Position numbers and translations under genes: made by a program
From: Pseudomonas sp. ICMP22404
GTDB lineage: Bacteria; Pseudomonadota; Gammaproteobacteria; Pseudomonadales; Pseudomonadaceae
Length of the DNA stretch: 64,000 nucleotides
Direction: 5' to 3'
NCBI RefSeq assembly: GCF_006227205.1
Contig: NZ_VCNG01000015.1
Span: 87,747-151,746, forward strand
The notes under the pieces: model-generated
Told to the model about the DNA's origin: nothing
Databases searched by the model: none
The model's input: the letters and a program-made list of their open reading frames with translations, nothing else
Part shown: positions 24,351 through 33,708 of the stretch, piece after piece
Numbering within the stretch: position 1 is the first letter of the stretch
How the letters are laid out: each line of letters opens with the position of its first letter

Positions 24351-25976
24351 ATGTCGTTACGCAGCCTGAATATCGCCCCCCGAGCCTTTCTCGGCTTTGC
24401 CTTCATTGCCTTGCTGGTCATTATCCTCGGTGTTTTCGCCGCCGATCGTATGTCCGACGTTCGCCAGGCCTCGCTGGACATGGAGCAGAATGAGGTACCC
24501 AGTCTCGGCCACCTGTCCAATGTGATGGAGAGCGTGCTGCGCATGCGCATTCTCTCGTTTCGCATATTGGTCAACCGGGACCCGGCCAGCTTGAAGGAAG
24601 CCGAGACCCGTATCGGTGTTCTGGTGGAAAAGCTGAACAAGGCTAACGCCGCTTACGCGGCGCTCCCGGCCGGCGCCGAAGAGGCCGGGCTGTACAAGAC
24701 CTTTTCCGTGACCCTTGAGAAATACCTGAAGGATCAGGAGCAAATGCTCGAGCTGTCGCGACAGGACAAGCTTGATGAGCTACGTGCGCACATCAATACT
24801 CGGATCAAGGAAGGCACTGACCTCATGGGCGAGCAGCTCAACGGGCTGATCACGCTGAATGTGGCCAATGCCAGCAAGGCCTCGGCCAGCGCGGGTGAAC
24901 ACTACAGCGGCGCCATCACCGGAATCATCGCCGTCTCGGTCATTGCCGCATTAGCCACCGTATTGCTCGCTGTGCTCCTGACTCGCAGCATCGTCACGCC
25001 GCTCAACCGCGCGTTGGAGGCGGCACGGGTCATCGCCGGCGGTAACCTGGTCCAGGCCATTGAAGTCGACGGCAAGGATGAACCTGCTCGTTTGCTCCAG
25101 GCCCTGGCCGACATGCAAAGCAGCCTGCGCAAGACCATCGAGCAGATTGCCGGTTCCGCCACCCAATTGGGCGCGGCGGCCGAGGAATTGAGTGCGGTGA
25201 CCCAGGAATCCTCCCGTGGCCTGCAACGCCAGCACAATGAAATCGAACAGGCGGCGACCGCCGTCAATGAGATGACCGCCGCCGTGGAAGAGGTTGCCCG
25301 CAACGCCGTGTCGACCTCCGAAGCGTCAAACCAGTCGACCCAGGCCGCACAGGAGGGGCGCAGCCGGGTGGTGGAAACCGTCGAGGCGATCCAGACCATG
25401 ACCCATGACGTGCAAGCCACCGCCACCATGGTCGAGGGCCTGGCCGTCCAGGGGCGCGACATTGGCAAGGTGTTGGACGTGATCCGTGCCATCGCCGAAC
25501 AGACCAACCTGCTGGCACTCAACGCCGCCATCGAAGCGGCCCGTGCGGGCGAGGCCGGACGCGGTTTCGCCGTGGTGGCCGATGAAGTCCGGGCCCTGGC
25601 CCATCGCACCGCACAGTCGACCCAGGAAATCGAAAGGATGGTCGCCGGCATCCAGAACGGCACCGGCGAGGCGGTGCAATCGATGCAGCAGAGCAACCAG
25701 CGCACCCAGAGCACCCTGGAGCTGGCCCGCGCCGCCGGCGTCGCCCTGGAACAGATCACCCAGTCGATCCACCAGATCAACGAACGTAACCTGGTCATTG
25801 CCAGCGCTTCGGAAGAACAGGCCCAGGTGTCCCGTGAAGTGGACCGCAACCTGGTGAACATCCGCGACCTGGCGACGCAATCGGCTTCGGGCGCGCAGCA
25901 GACGAGCGACGCGACCCACGAACTGTCGCGCCTGGCAGTGGGCTTGAATGCGATGGTGGCGCGGTTTGTGATTTGA
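24351..25976 (+). CDS. Methyl-accepting chemotaxis protein (4HB-MCP type)
   Basis: 541-aa transmembrane chemoreceptor. A first membrane segment (GFAFIALLVIILGVFAADRM, about 15-35) precedes a helical periplasmic sensor of about 150 residues, consistent with a four-helix bundle. The second membrane segment (about 185-210) leads to HAMP and then the signalling domain, with the hairpin EQTNLLALNAAIEAARAGEAGRGFAVVADEVRALA. No CheR/CheB pentapeptide is present at the end (ARFVI). The ligand cannot be told from sequence; the sugar-acid and arginine genes on either side are only hints. Confidence 0.95.
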   Translation: MSLRSLNIAPRAFLGFAFIALLVIILGVFAADRMSDVRQASLDMEQNEVPSLGHLSNVMESVLRMRILSFRILVNRDPASLKEAETRIGVLVEKLNKANAAYAALPAGAEEAGLYKTFSVTLEKYLKDQEQMLELSRQDKLDELRAHINTRIKEGTDLMGEQLNGLITLNVANASKASASAGEHYSGAITGIIAVSVIAALATVLLAVLLTRSIVTPLNRALEAARVIAGGNLVQAIEVDGKDEPARLLQALADMQSSLRKTIEQIAGSATQLGAAAEELSAVTQESSRGLQRQHNEIEQAATAVNEMTAAVEEVARNAVSTSEASNQSTQAAQEGRSRVVETVEAIQTMTHDVQATATMVEGLAVQGRDIGKVLDVIRAIAEQTNLLALNAAIEAARAGEAGRGFAVVADEVRALAHRTAQSTQEIERMVAGIQNGTGEAVQSMQQSNQRTQSTLELARAAGVALEQITQSIHQINERNLVIASASEEQAQVSREVDRNLVNIRDLATQSASGAQQTSDATHELSRLAVGLNAMVARFVI

Positions 25977-26018
25977 TATAGGGTTGAGGCTGGACACCGC
26001 ATAAACCAGGAGCCGTAC

Positions 26019-27200
26019 ATGCGCTATTCAGCCTTGACCCAACGCATCACCGGCGAGGGTGCCGCCGCGTGGCAGATCCACGACCGGGCACTGGCCATGC
26101 GTGAGCAGGGCAGGGACGTGTTGTTGCTGTCGGTGGGCGATCCGGATTTTGACACGCCGCGGGCCATCGTCGACGCCGCCGTGGACAGCCTGCGGGCCGG
26201 GGACACTCACTATTGCGACGTCCGTGGCCTCCACGGTCTGCGCGCCAGCATCGCGGACCGTCATCGTCGGCGTAGCGGCCAGTCGGTCGGGGCTGAGCAC
26301 ATCACGGTGCTGCCGGGCGCGCAGTGTGCGGTGTATGCGGTCGCGCAATGTCTGCTCGACCCCGGCGACGAAGTCATCGTGGCCGAGCCTATGTACGTCA
26401 CCTACGAAGCGGTGTTCGGCGCCTGCGGGGCGAAAGTGATACCGGTGGCGGTACGCCCGGAGAATGCGTTCCGGGTCGAACCGGCCGATGTGGCCCGCCT
26501 GATCACCCCGCAGACCCGGGCCCTGCTGCTCAACAGCCCCAACAACCCCTCCGGGGCCAGCCTGCGACTGCCCACCTGGCAGGCGCTGGCGCAACTGTGC
26601 ATCGAGCATGACCTGTGGCTGATCAGTGACGAGGTCTACAGCGACCTGTTGTACGAGGGCGAGCACATCAGCCCGGCCAGCCTGCCGGGCATGGCCGAAC
26701 GCACCGCGACCATCAACAGCCTGTCCAAATCCCACGCCATGACCGGTTGGCGCATCGGCTGGGTCATTGGCCCCGAACCCCTGGCCGAGCACCTGGAGAA
26801 CCTGTCGTTGTGCATGCTGTTCGGTTTGCCGGAGTTCGTGCAGCGGGCGGCCCAGGTGGCGCTGGAGCAGGATCTGCCTGAGGTGGCGCAGATGCGTGAG
26901 GAGTATCGCCAGCGTCGCGACCTGGTGTGCGCCATGCTGGATGACTGCCCGTGGCTCACGCCCATTCGGCCCGACGGTGGCATGTTCGTGATGGTGGATG
27001 TGCGCCGGACGGGGCTCGTTGCCCAGGCATTTGCCGAGCGGCTGTTGGATGGGTATGGCGTGTCGGTGCTGGCGGGGGAGGCGTTTGGGCCGAGTGCGGC
27101 GGGGCATATTCGCATTGGGTTGGTGGTCGACCGGGTGAAGCTGACGGAGGCGTGCCGGCGGATTGCGTTGTGTGCGGCAGAACTGATTCGATGTGCTTGA
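26019..27200 (+). CDS. aruH: Arginine:pyruvate transaminase AruH
   Basis: 393-aa class I/II PLP aminotransferase. The N-terminus MRYSALTQRITGEGAAAW and the segments LLSVGDPDFDTP, VLPGAQCAVYAVAQCLLDPGDEVIVAEPMYVTYEAVFGACGA and GVSVLAGEAFGPSAAGHIR follow P. aeruginosa AruH closely. The PLP lysine is in SLSKSHAMTGWR. AruH makes 2-ketoarginine in the arginine transaminase pathway. The usual partner aruI (decarboxylase) is not in the window, so the pathway link is inferred from the sequence only. Confidence 0.82.
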   Translation: MRYSALTQRITGEGAAAWQIHDRALAMREQGRDVLLLSVGDPDFDTPRAIVDAAVDSLRAGDTHYCDVRGLHGLRASIADRHRRRSGQSVGAEHITVLPGAQCAVYAVAQCLLDPGDEVIVAEPMYVTYEAVFGACGAKVIPVAVRPENAFRVEPADVARLITPQTRALLLNSPNNPSGASLRLPTWQALAQLCIEHDLWLISDEVYSDLLYEGEHISPASLPGMAERTATINSLSKSHAMTGWRIGWVIGPEPLAEHLENLSLCMLFGLPEFVQRAAQVALEQDLPEVAQMREEYRQRRDLVCAMLDDCPWLTPIRPDGGMFVMVDVRRTGLVAQAFAERLLDGYGVSVLAGEAFGPSAAGHIRIGLVVDRVKLTEACRRIALCAAELIRCA

Positions 27201-27519
27201 GGGGCGGTTGAAACGCTTTCACCTCTTGGCTCTCAACCATGGCGGACAACTCCAAGTTGTAAAAAAGCGTCCGCTATGACTAATCAACATTCAAGTGCCT
27301 ATCCTTATTGTTTACAGCCGCTCCAATGCCTTTTTCGTTTCAAAACATCCGGTGATCGCGGGCTGTCTGCGCACGTATCGCTCCGTCAAATCCGATAAAC
27401 GGTATTCAGACCTGTCAGATATGACAGTAGGCAGTCGGATAAGTCCAGTGCCTAATTGAATCGAGGGTTTCTCTAGAAAAACATGTGCACAAAAGCACTT
27501 TCTCCGGAGTGAATATGTG
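27201..27519. other. AT-rich leader region of the accessory block
   Basis: 319 bases without a gene, marking the drop in GC content into the 27-34 kb block. It contains a small inverted repeat at 27246-27260 (ACAACT/AGTTGT), paired GCGGAC/GTCCGC arms around it, and the CTGTCAGATATGACAG palindrome at 27412. Confidence 0.65.
27412..27427 (+). promoter_or_regulatory. Shared TGACAG element, copy 1 (perfect palindrome)
   Basis: CTGTCAGATATGACAG, arms CTGTCA and TGACAG around GATA. Its TGACAG begins 98 bases before the ATG at 27520 and continues as TGACAGTAGGCAGTCGGA. Related sequences lie at comparable distance from two other starts in this block. Confidence 0.5.
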
Positions 27520-28317
27520 ATGTCATCTCCTAACGAGCAAATCACCGCTCAGCCATTGCGTATAGACGGAGTGAGTGATCAGGATCCGGAGGGCAAGATA
27601 CCGCTGGAACAACTGATTAATGGCACAACCGGAAGAATACCGCGTTGGGCGGATTTTCCTGATCAACCTGGGGAATATACCGATCTTGTCGTATTTTGGG
27701 TTCAGCCTAATGACAGAGAAATTTATCGGAATAGATATACGCCCGCTGATGACAGGCCGGAGTTTACGTTTCCGATAACGCCTCAAGACATGAGTGTGGA
27801 CGGTATCGCTTATATTCATTATCTGTTGACTAAGCACGACGGTAATACGGATCCTTCACCCGTACGCCGGCTGACCATCGATCATACACCTGTGCTTGTG
27901 CCGACGTTGGCGGAACCGACCTTTCCGGACAGCAACCTATGGGGCTACCTCAACTGCACTTCACCCGTGCCGATCTGGGAAAAGGTCCGAGTGGCAATAG
28001 CGCCGGAATCCATTTTCAGCGGGCAGGATGAATGTGTTCTTGAATGGCAGGGTTTTGACACTTTGAATGGTAGTCCACCGGCATTGACGCCTGTTTATGA
28101 GTTTCGCAAAACGCTAACTAGTAGCGAGGCGGTCAATGGCTTTGTCATGGAGATCCCTTTCGTACCTTACGTAAAGCCCATGGTGAATAACGATTCCGGT
28201 ATTGCTCAATATACGATTTATCGAAATCGTATTCCCATAGCCAAGTCGTATAAAGGCTTGGTCAAAATTGACCGCGTCATTCCTGGGGAGGAAATGCCGT
28301 GCGGGGGATTTGCTTGA
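27520..28317 (+). CDS. Hypothetical protein A of the accessory block (265 aa)
   Basis: No known family is recognised. The protein is beta-rich and has neither signal peptide nor membrane segment. The N-terminal half (LRIDGVSDQDPEGKIPLEQL ... DGIAYIHYLLTKHDGNTDPSPVRRLTID) looks like an Ig-like module. From about residue 144 it has YLNCTSP...VRVAIAP...YEFRKTL...PFVPYVKPM and a terminal MPCGGF, a pattern repeated in the C-terminus of the next gene's product. GGAG lies 10 bases before the ATG; a GTG one codon earlier is possible. AT-richer and with less biased codons than the core genes, suggesting transfer. Confidence 0.75.
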   Translation: MSSPNEQITAQPLRIDGVSDQDPEGKIPLEQLINGTTGRIPRWADFPDQPGEYTDLVVFWVQPNDREIYRNRYTPADDRPEFTFPITPQDMSVDGIAYIHYLLTKHDGNTDPSPVRRLTIDHTPVLVPTLAEPTFPDSNLWGYLNCTSPVPIWEKVRVAIAPESIFSGQDECVLEWQGFDTLNGSPPALTPVYEFRKTLTSSEAVNGFVMEIPFVPYVKPMVNNDSGIAQYTIYRNRIPIAKSYKGLVKIDRVIPGEEMPCGGFA

Positions 28318-28497
28318 GGGAAATGGAGTTTGGGTAAGGATGAGTGTGTAAGTCGGGTCGAAGCAAGATAAGTGCTTGAGGCGTTCGTCGGTGTGGTTGG
28401 ATAGATCCGCCAATTCAAATCAGGTGGTCGAGTCGATGCGTGTGGTCAATCTGGGTTCGCATGACTTGATCGATTTAATGTCATGGAGAAACGAGAG

Positions 28498-30531
28498 ATG
28501 ACTAGTAGAAGCGTAAATGTAAATGGTGAGATCTTGACGCTGCGGCAGATTGCCGACCGTTCTCGATTGGCGTTGCGCACCTCGACGACACGTTCCGGTG
28601 TCTTGGTGGAGACGCCAATCATTGTCGGTAAGATTGTAGACGACTTGATACCTAAATCGATACTGGATTCGGGTACCATGATTCTGCAGTTTAAAACCGC
28701 TGAAATTCAACCTCCTGATGAATTTGATGCATGGAGTTTGTACCAGCTTGCACCGGATGGGTCAGAAACATTAGTGGATCAACGAGCCTTCGGTCCGATA
28801 GGTAATCGCCCAGTATTACTTGATGTTCCAATACCAACTGTTCCGCTGCTGGATACTGACACGACTAAGGGTTCAAGTACTTACCAATACCAATTTAATA
28901 TTATCTGGGGAGGCAATACTAACCCAGATCCATTGCCTTGGGTCCCCGTTGAAATTGACCGGTATGCACCTGAACATGACAAATCATCAGGCGTGAGGCT
29001 AAAGCCAGAGGCGGCTGAATTCGTAAACTTGAGCACCGGCGAAGTCATTGATGACGAGTGGCTCGATAACAATACGGCACTTGAACTCACCGTCAATACG
29101 ACCTATGCCTTCTATCGTGAGGACGACCGTATTGACGTCTATGCAGGGTCCAATTATGGCATCGGGACGCCGATCCACACGCAAACGTTGGCGCCGTCAG
29201 GCGAGGTGTCCGTGCCAAAGGCTGATATCCCAGAACCGGATGGGCTCTACTATATTTGGTATGTGTTGCATGACGTGGTGGGCAATGAAAGTGAACCCGC
29301 ATTCGCGAGTCCTTTCAATGTCCAGAAGCGTCCTCGACCTCTACTTCGAGATCCCGTTATTCCAAAAGGGATATTGCCGGATGTCATAGACCTAGCCGAC
29401 TTGGAAAGCCCGGTTTATGTAGAGGTGCCCTACACCATCAACGGCCAGGAGAACGATCAGATTCTTCCGCTGATTCGCAATGCCAATGGCAATACCTCAT
29501 TTAATTTGCCGCCGCAGCCGTTAGGTACGGAGGTGCCTAACAAAAGGCTCCAGTTTCTCCTTCAGAAAAATGTGTTGGTTGCACTTTGGGGGAACTCTAC
29601 TGCGGACTTGCCTGTCTTTGCGGAATATAACTTTTCACGAGGTGTCGAGGGCCTGATTCCCTCCAATCCGACGGAGTCCGCCCTGGATTTTACCTACCGC
29701 GGCCCTATAAATCCGATTTTTCCAGGGTTGGAAAACCCGAACATGGTGAAAGTTACGGTTGTAGCAGTCAATGGTTCCGGCACACTCAACCATATTACTG
29801 CGGACGACCGGGGAAAACCGGCGACAATCAGCACACCAATGGTTGACGGGACCAGTACCTGGGTGCCAGTTGGCGATGAACTTGCCAAGTTGTGGTTCGA
29901 TGGACAGGAAGTTCACAGTGAAGCGCTCGTGGCCGGGACGGTGTCGACATTAACGTATGAGATGGATGCTGCATTCATTGACAGCGTCGGGGTGGGTAGA
30001 AAAGTTGCCCATTGGACCATTGAGGAAAATGGTGGCCGTAACCGAATGAGGTCACTGCCTACCGAGGTCCAGATCGATGCCGTTAAGGTTGATTTACCCC
30101 CTCCTAGAATCAGCGTATTTGGATCGGGAAGTTATGTTTCGTGTGCTTCCTTGATAAGGAATACTTGGGCATTGCCGGTGAAGATTGATATCGATCCGGT
30201 TCATATGCCTGCCGGCACTGTCGTTACCTTGAAGTCAGTTGGTACAAGGGATTCGCTAGGGCTTGATCCTATTATTGGCACAGAGTACAGCGATACTTAC
30301 ACTATCTTGGGTACGGAGCCGGGAGGGGAGTTCCAAAAAAATATCGAGCCTTATCTGACAAAAATTAAACCCATCCAGCCTCCTTATAGTTCCGGTCTGC
30401 CGAATGGCTTTATAAAGGTATGGTATGAGGTGACTATTGGAGGCGTGCTCACGCCTTCGCAAGAGTTTTTTAATGAGGTTTCTCTACTTAACACCAGTCA
30501 TAACTATTGCGAAGGAACTCCAACTCTGTAG
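28498..30531 (+). CDS. Hypothetical protein B of the accessory block (677 aa)
   Basis: Large beta-rich protein with no signal peptide or membrane helix. It seems built of several Ig-like modules, each with strands such as YQYQFNIIWGG and DGLYYIWYVLHDVVGNESEPAFASPFNV. The latter resembles the DGIAYIHYLLTKHDGN strand of protein A. The last 133 residues (from SYVSCAS, about 544) parallel the A tail, ending in NYCEGTP. GGAG with nine bases spacing selects the ATG at 28498 over one 15 bases upstream. Likely co-transcribed with A across a 180-base gap. Function unknown; a surface or secreted role is a guess from fold and neighbours. Confidence 0.8.
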   Translation: MTSRSVNVNGEILTLRQIADRSRLALRTSTTRSGVLVETPIIVGKIVDDLIPKSILDSGTMILQFKTAEIQPPDEFDAWSLYQLAPDGSETLVDQRAFGPIGNRPVLLDVPIPTVPLLDTDTTKGSSTYQYQFNIIWGGNTNPDPLPWVPVEIDRYAPEHDKSSGVRLKPEAAEFVNLSTGEVIDDEWLDNNTALELTVNTTYAFYREDDRIDVYAGSNYGIGTPIHTQTLAPSGEVSVPKADIPEPDGLYYIWYVLHDVVGNESEPAFASPFNVQKRPRPLLRDPVIPKGILPDVIDLADLESPVYVEVPYTINGQENDQILPLIRNANGNTSFNLPPQPLGTEVPNKRLQFLLQKNVLVALWGNSTADLPVFAEYNFSRGVEGLIPSNPTESALDFTYRGPINPIFPGLENPNMVKVTVVAVNGSGTLNHITADDRGKPATISTPMVDGTSTWVPVGDELAKLWFDGQEVHSEALVAGTVSTLTYEMDAAFIDSVGVGRKVAHWTIEENGGRNRMRSLPTEVQIDAVKVDLPPPRISVFGSGSYVSCASLIRNTWALPVKIDIDPVHMPAGTVVTLKSVGTRDSLGLDPIIGTEYSDTYTILGTEPGGEFQKNIEPYLTKIKPIQPPYSSGLPNGFIKVWYEVTIGGVLTPSQEFFNEVSLLNTSHNYCEGTPTL

Positions 30532-30540
30532 TCGGCATTG

Positions 30541-30579
30541 CGCCAATGTCGGGAACGATTCGATTTCTCGACATTGGCG
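30541..30579 (+). terminator. Hairpin downstream of protein B gene, no U-tract
   Basis: CGCCAATGTCG and CGACATTGGCG form an 11-base perfect stem with a 17-base loop, 9 bases past the stop. The missing T-run means it may protect the 3' end rather than terminate by itself. Confidence 0.55.
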
Positions 30580-30633
30580 CTTGGTAAGACGAGGAAAAAC
30601 CCCGCAGCACGATCGGACTTTTCCTACATCAGT

Positions 30634-30650
30634 CTGTGACAGATATCTGT
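30634..30650 (+). promoter_or_regulatory. Shared TGACAG element, copy 2
   Basis: CTGTGACAGATATCTGT: contains the 12-base palindrome ACAGATATCTGT. The TGACAG at 30637 lies 102 bases before the autotransporter ATG at 30739. Confidence 0.5.
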
Positions 30651-30738
30651 AGTTTACCCGCCGTCTGGGTGAAGGGTTCGTCGCTCGTTAATCAACTTCG
30701 TCATTCTTTGTGGAGTGGCAACTGTGGGTAGTTCTGTT

Positions 30739-33072
30739 ATGCGATCAATAAAGTACGTTGGAATGAGACCGGGGACAGCAAGATGGCTAAGCAGTTCGTC
30801 GCTGTCTTTGTCATTATTACTGGTTGAACCAACACTAGCCGGGACATTGGTCGGCCAAAGCGAGACCATTACCAACGGTCACGCCGTGGAAAGCTGGGCG
30901 CTTTCGCAGAACGCCACATTGAATGTCGATGGTGCGCAAACGCTCGATATCGTTGCTACACAATCGACGGTAAATGCCAGTGGCGCCACTACCGAACGCA
31001 TTATTGGCAGGCAGGATTCAACCGTAAACCTGTCAAACACCACGGTCGTCGGTGGCAACTCGTTTGCCGGGCTGGAGCTCCAGAACAGCAGTGCTACCGT
31101 CAACGGCAGCACCATCACTGGAAATAGCCTGGGTTTATCGGCCCTGCATGTTGTCGGTACGACGACCGGCTCGACGGTAACGGCTACGGACAGCAGCTTT
31201 ACAGGCGTCACGGGCGGTGCTCTCGCGACAGCCTTCAGTTCCCTGGGGTTCTCGAACTCGACAGTCGAGGGGACGGGAGCCACCAGCTTCGGGCTTTCGC
31301 TGCGCAGTGCTTCAGCGTCCGCCAGCAACGGCACACGCATTATCGGTGGTCAAAATGGCGTCGTCATGGGGCTTGAGACTGGCATATCCACTGCCAGCCA
31401 GCTAACGCTGGATCGGTCGAGTGTCGAGGGCAGAAACGGTTCTGCCATCGTTGTGGATTACGCCGGCGGATCTGCTCCAGTTGCGCAGATCGACGTGCTC
31501 AATGGTTCGACGCTCACCGGCAGCAACGGGACGATTCTGGAGGTGCGTGGGGCGGGTGACGCCGCCATGAATGTCGGACTCAGCGACCTGACGGGTAATG
31601 TCCTGGTTTCCGACAACAGCACCGCCGCATTGACGTTTACCCAAGGTTCTTTGACCGGTGACATAACGGCCGAGGCGGGCAGCACCGCGACGGTGGCGCT
31701 GCAACAAGGCTCGCACTTGACCGGTGTCATGACCAATGTCGCGACGGCCGGTATCGACGCTCAATCGAGTTGGACCATGACGGGCGACAGTCAGGTCGGT
31801 GACCTCACGCTCAATGGCGGTACGGTGAGAATGGGCGCCGATAATGCGTTCTATCAATTGAACGTGGGAACCTTGTCCGGCAATGGCCTGTTCCTCATCG
31901 GCACCGATTTTACGACCAACCAGACCGATTTTCTCAATGTCACGGGAACAGCGACTGGCAATCATCAACTCATGGTTGCCAGTAGCGGCGTCGACCCGGC
32001 CAGTGGTCAGCCTATCCAGGTGGTCCATACCGGAGGCGGGGACGCGTCGTTCTCCCTTGCCAATGCCGGTGGCGAGGTCGACCTGGGGGCATACTCCTAT
32101 GGCTTGAAGCAGAGCGACACCGGCAACGATTGGTTCCTGGATCCGACGGCCCGCACAGTCAGCCCTTCCACCCGCGCAGTCATGGCGTTGTTCAATACCG
32201 CGCCGACGGTGTGGTATGGCGAACTCACGTCGTTGCGCAGCCGAATGGGGGAGTTGCGCTTCAATCCGCAGAAATCCGGTGCCTGGCTCAGGGCTTACGG
32301 TAACAAATACAACGTATCCGACAGCTACGGCGCGGGCTACCGCCAGGCCCAGCAGGGCTTCACGCTGGGTGCAGACGCGCCTTTGCCGGTAGGCGATGGA
32401 CAGTGGTTGCTGGGGGTCATGGCCGGTCATAGCACTTCGGACCTGGATCTGCATTACGGTACTTCGGGCACGATTAAAAGCTACTACATCGGTACCTACC
32501 TGACATGGATGGACGATGTCAGCGGCTACTACGTCGATAGCGTGCTCAAGCTGAACCGGTTTCGGAATGAAGCCAAGGTCGGTATGAGCGATGGGCGTCG
32601 ATCCAAGGGCGACTATGACAACAATGGCCTCGGCGGTTCGGTGGAGGTCGGTCGCCATATCAAGCTTGACGATGGTTACTTCATCGAGCCGTTTACCCAA
32701 TGGTCTGCCATGGCGATACAGGGGAAGGATTATCACCTGGACAACGGCTTGCAGGCAGAGGGTGACCGCACTTATTCATTCTTGGGTAAAGCCGGTGTGA
32801 CGCTGGGGCGCGACATGCAACTGGACAACGGCGCGACGGTACAGCCTTATGTTCGTGCGGCATTCGCCCATGAGTTTTCCAAGAACAATGAAGTCAAAGT
32901 CAACAACAACGTGTTCAACAACGATCTTTCCGGATCACGCGCTGAATTGGGAGCAGGTATTGCCGTCAACCTGTCGCAGCGCTGGCAAGCTCACGCCGAA
33001 GTTGAATACATGAATGGTAAGGGTATTGAAATGCCAATAGGGGGCACCGTCGGCGTGCAATTCAAATGGTAG
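30739..33072 (+). CDS. Autotransporter with pertactin-like passenger and C-terminal beta-barrel
   Basis: About 777-aa type V secreted protein. A signal segment (RWLSSSSLSLSLLLVEPTLAG) is followed by a beta-helical passenger full of short NGS/TGS repeats (VNASGATTERIIGRQDSTVNLSNTTVVGGNSF and similar). The passenger ends near residue 500 with a pertactin-type linker. The barrel runs from about 513 (GAWLRAYGNKYNVSD) to the terminal VGVQFKW, whose last aromatic residue is the usual outer-membrane targeting signal. No protease triad or RGD was noticed. The start is uncertain: GTG at 30715 and ATG at 30763 are alternatives. Its TGACAG element hints at co-regulation with its neighbours. Confidence 0.9.
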   Translation: MRSIKYVGMRPGTARWLSSSSLSLSLLLVEPTLAGTLVGQSETITNGHAVESWALSQNATLNVDGAQTLDIVATQSTVNASGATTERIIGRQDSTVNLSNTTVVGGNSFAGLELQNSSATVNGSTITGNSLGLSALHVVGTTTGSTVTATDSSFTGVTGGALATAFSSLGFSNSTVEGTGATSFGLSLRSASASASNGTRIIGGQNGVVMGLETGISTASQLTLDRSSVEGRNGSAIVVDYAGGSAPVAQIDVLNGSTLTGSNGTILEVRGAGDAAMNVGLSDLTGNVLVSDNSTAALTFTQGSLTGDITAEAGSTATVALQQGSHLTGVMTNVATAGIDAQSSWTMTGDSQVGDLTLNGGTVRMGADNAFYQLNVGTLSGNGLFLIGTDFTTNQTDFLNVTGTATGNHQLMVASSGVDPASGQPIQVVHTGGGDASFSLANAGGEVDLGAYSYGLKQSDTGNDWFLDPTARTVSPSTRAVMALFNTAPTVWYGELTSLRSRMGELRFNPQKSGAWLRAYGNKYNVSDSYGAGYRQAQQGFTLGADAPLPVGDGQWLLGVMAGHSTSDLDLHYGTSGTIKSYYIGTYLTWMDDVSGYYVDSVLKLNRFRNEAKVGMSDGRRSKGDYDNNGLGGSVEVGRHIKLDDGYFIEPFTQWSAMAIQGKDYHLDNGLQAEGDRTYSFLGKAGVTLGRDMQLDNGATVQPYVRAAFAHEFSKNNEVKVNNNVFNNDLSGSRAELGAGIAVNLSQRWQAHAEVEYMNGKGIEMPIGGTVGVQFKW

Positions 33073-33117
33073 GGTGCCAACAGCAGACCATCTGATGAGT
33101 GGTTAATCAGAAAACAA

Positions 33118-33147
33118 AAGCCCTGATTCAGAGTCAGGGCTTTTTTT
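33118..33147. terminator. Bidirectional terminator between the autotransporter and the 148-aa gene
   Basis: AAAGCCCTGA / TCAGGGCTTT stem with a 7-base loop, A-run on one side and T-run on the other, in the convergent gap. Confidence 0.9.
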
Positions 33148-33160
33148 ATGGCCATTTAAT

Positions 33161-33607
33161 TTACGAGCTGAGTACAGTATCAAAGCGACCTCTGCACAAA
33201 TAGCTGCCGTTCCCATCGGCCTTGTCAATGTTCGCTTCGAATGATCCAGTGAAGCGTTGTGATGATCCCATTGTGTAGGTGATGCTTCCGGATCTCGCTT
33301 TCTGCAGGGTTGGATTGTCCGGATCTTCGTAGTTGTTGTAGATCAGATTGACGTGTCGATCGATATCGGTAATTTCCGCACCGATAGCGTCCTTGATATC
33401 TCTCGAATAGGTGATCGTGAATGTCCTGGGTTTGCCGTTGCTCCATTCAGTGGCGATCACGACCCACACATCACCCCGCACAGGGGTGGTAGAAGCCCTC
33501 AATGTGGTGAGGGCGGCGCTGAAATTCGAATTGTCTTCAAGGTTGGCAGTGAAGTCCACCTCGGTCTCAAGGGGGGCATTATCTAAGTTTGTGGCTGCGC
33601 TGCTCAT
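33161..33607 (-). CDS. Hypothetical protein of the accessory block (148 aa)
   Basis: No family recognised and no signal peptide. An acidic, Asn-rich N-terminus (SAATNLDNAPLETEVDF) is followed by beta-strand-rich sequence: DVWVVIATEWSNGKPRTFTITYSRD, VNLIYNNYEDP, GSITYTMGSSQRFTGSFEANID. That pattern could be a small lipocalin-like or beta-sandwich protein. GGAG with suitable spacing precedes the ATG. It converges on the autotransporter and carries the TGACAG element in its leader, so it probably belongs to the same functional group. Confidence 0.75.
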   Translation of the reverse strand: MSSAATNLDNAPLETEVDFTANLEDNSNFSAALTTLRASTTPVRGDVWVVIATEWSNGKPRTFTITYSRDIKDAIGAEITDIDRHVNLIYNNYEDPDNPTLQKARSGSITYTMGSSQRFTGSFEANIDKADGNGSYLCRGRFDTVLSS

Positions 33608-33708
33608 GAGTAAAAATCTCCATACTGTTCGACGGAAGATCCAGCGGCATCCTACGATGTCGCATGCGTGGACAGTTCATATAAGACTCATATTCTTCCG
33701 CTGTATAC

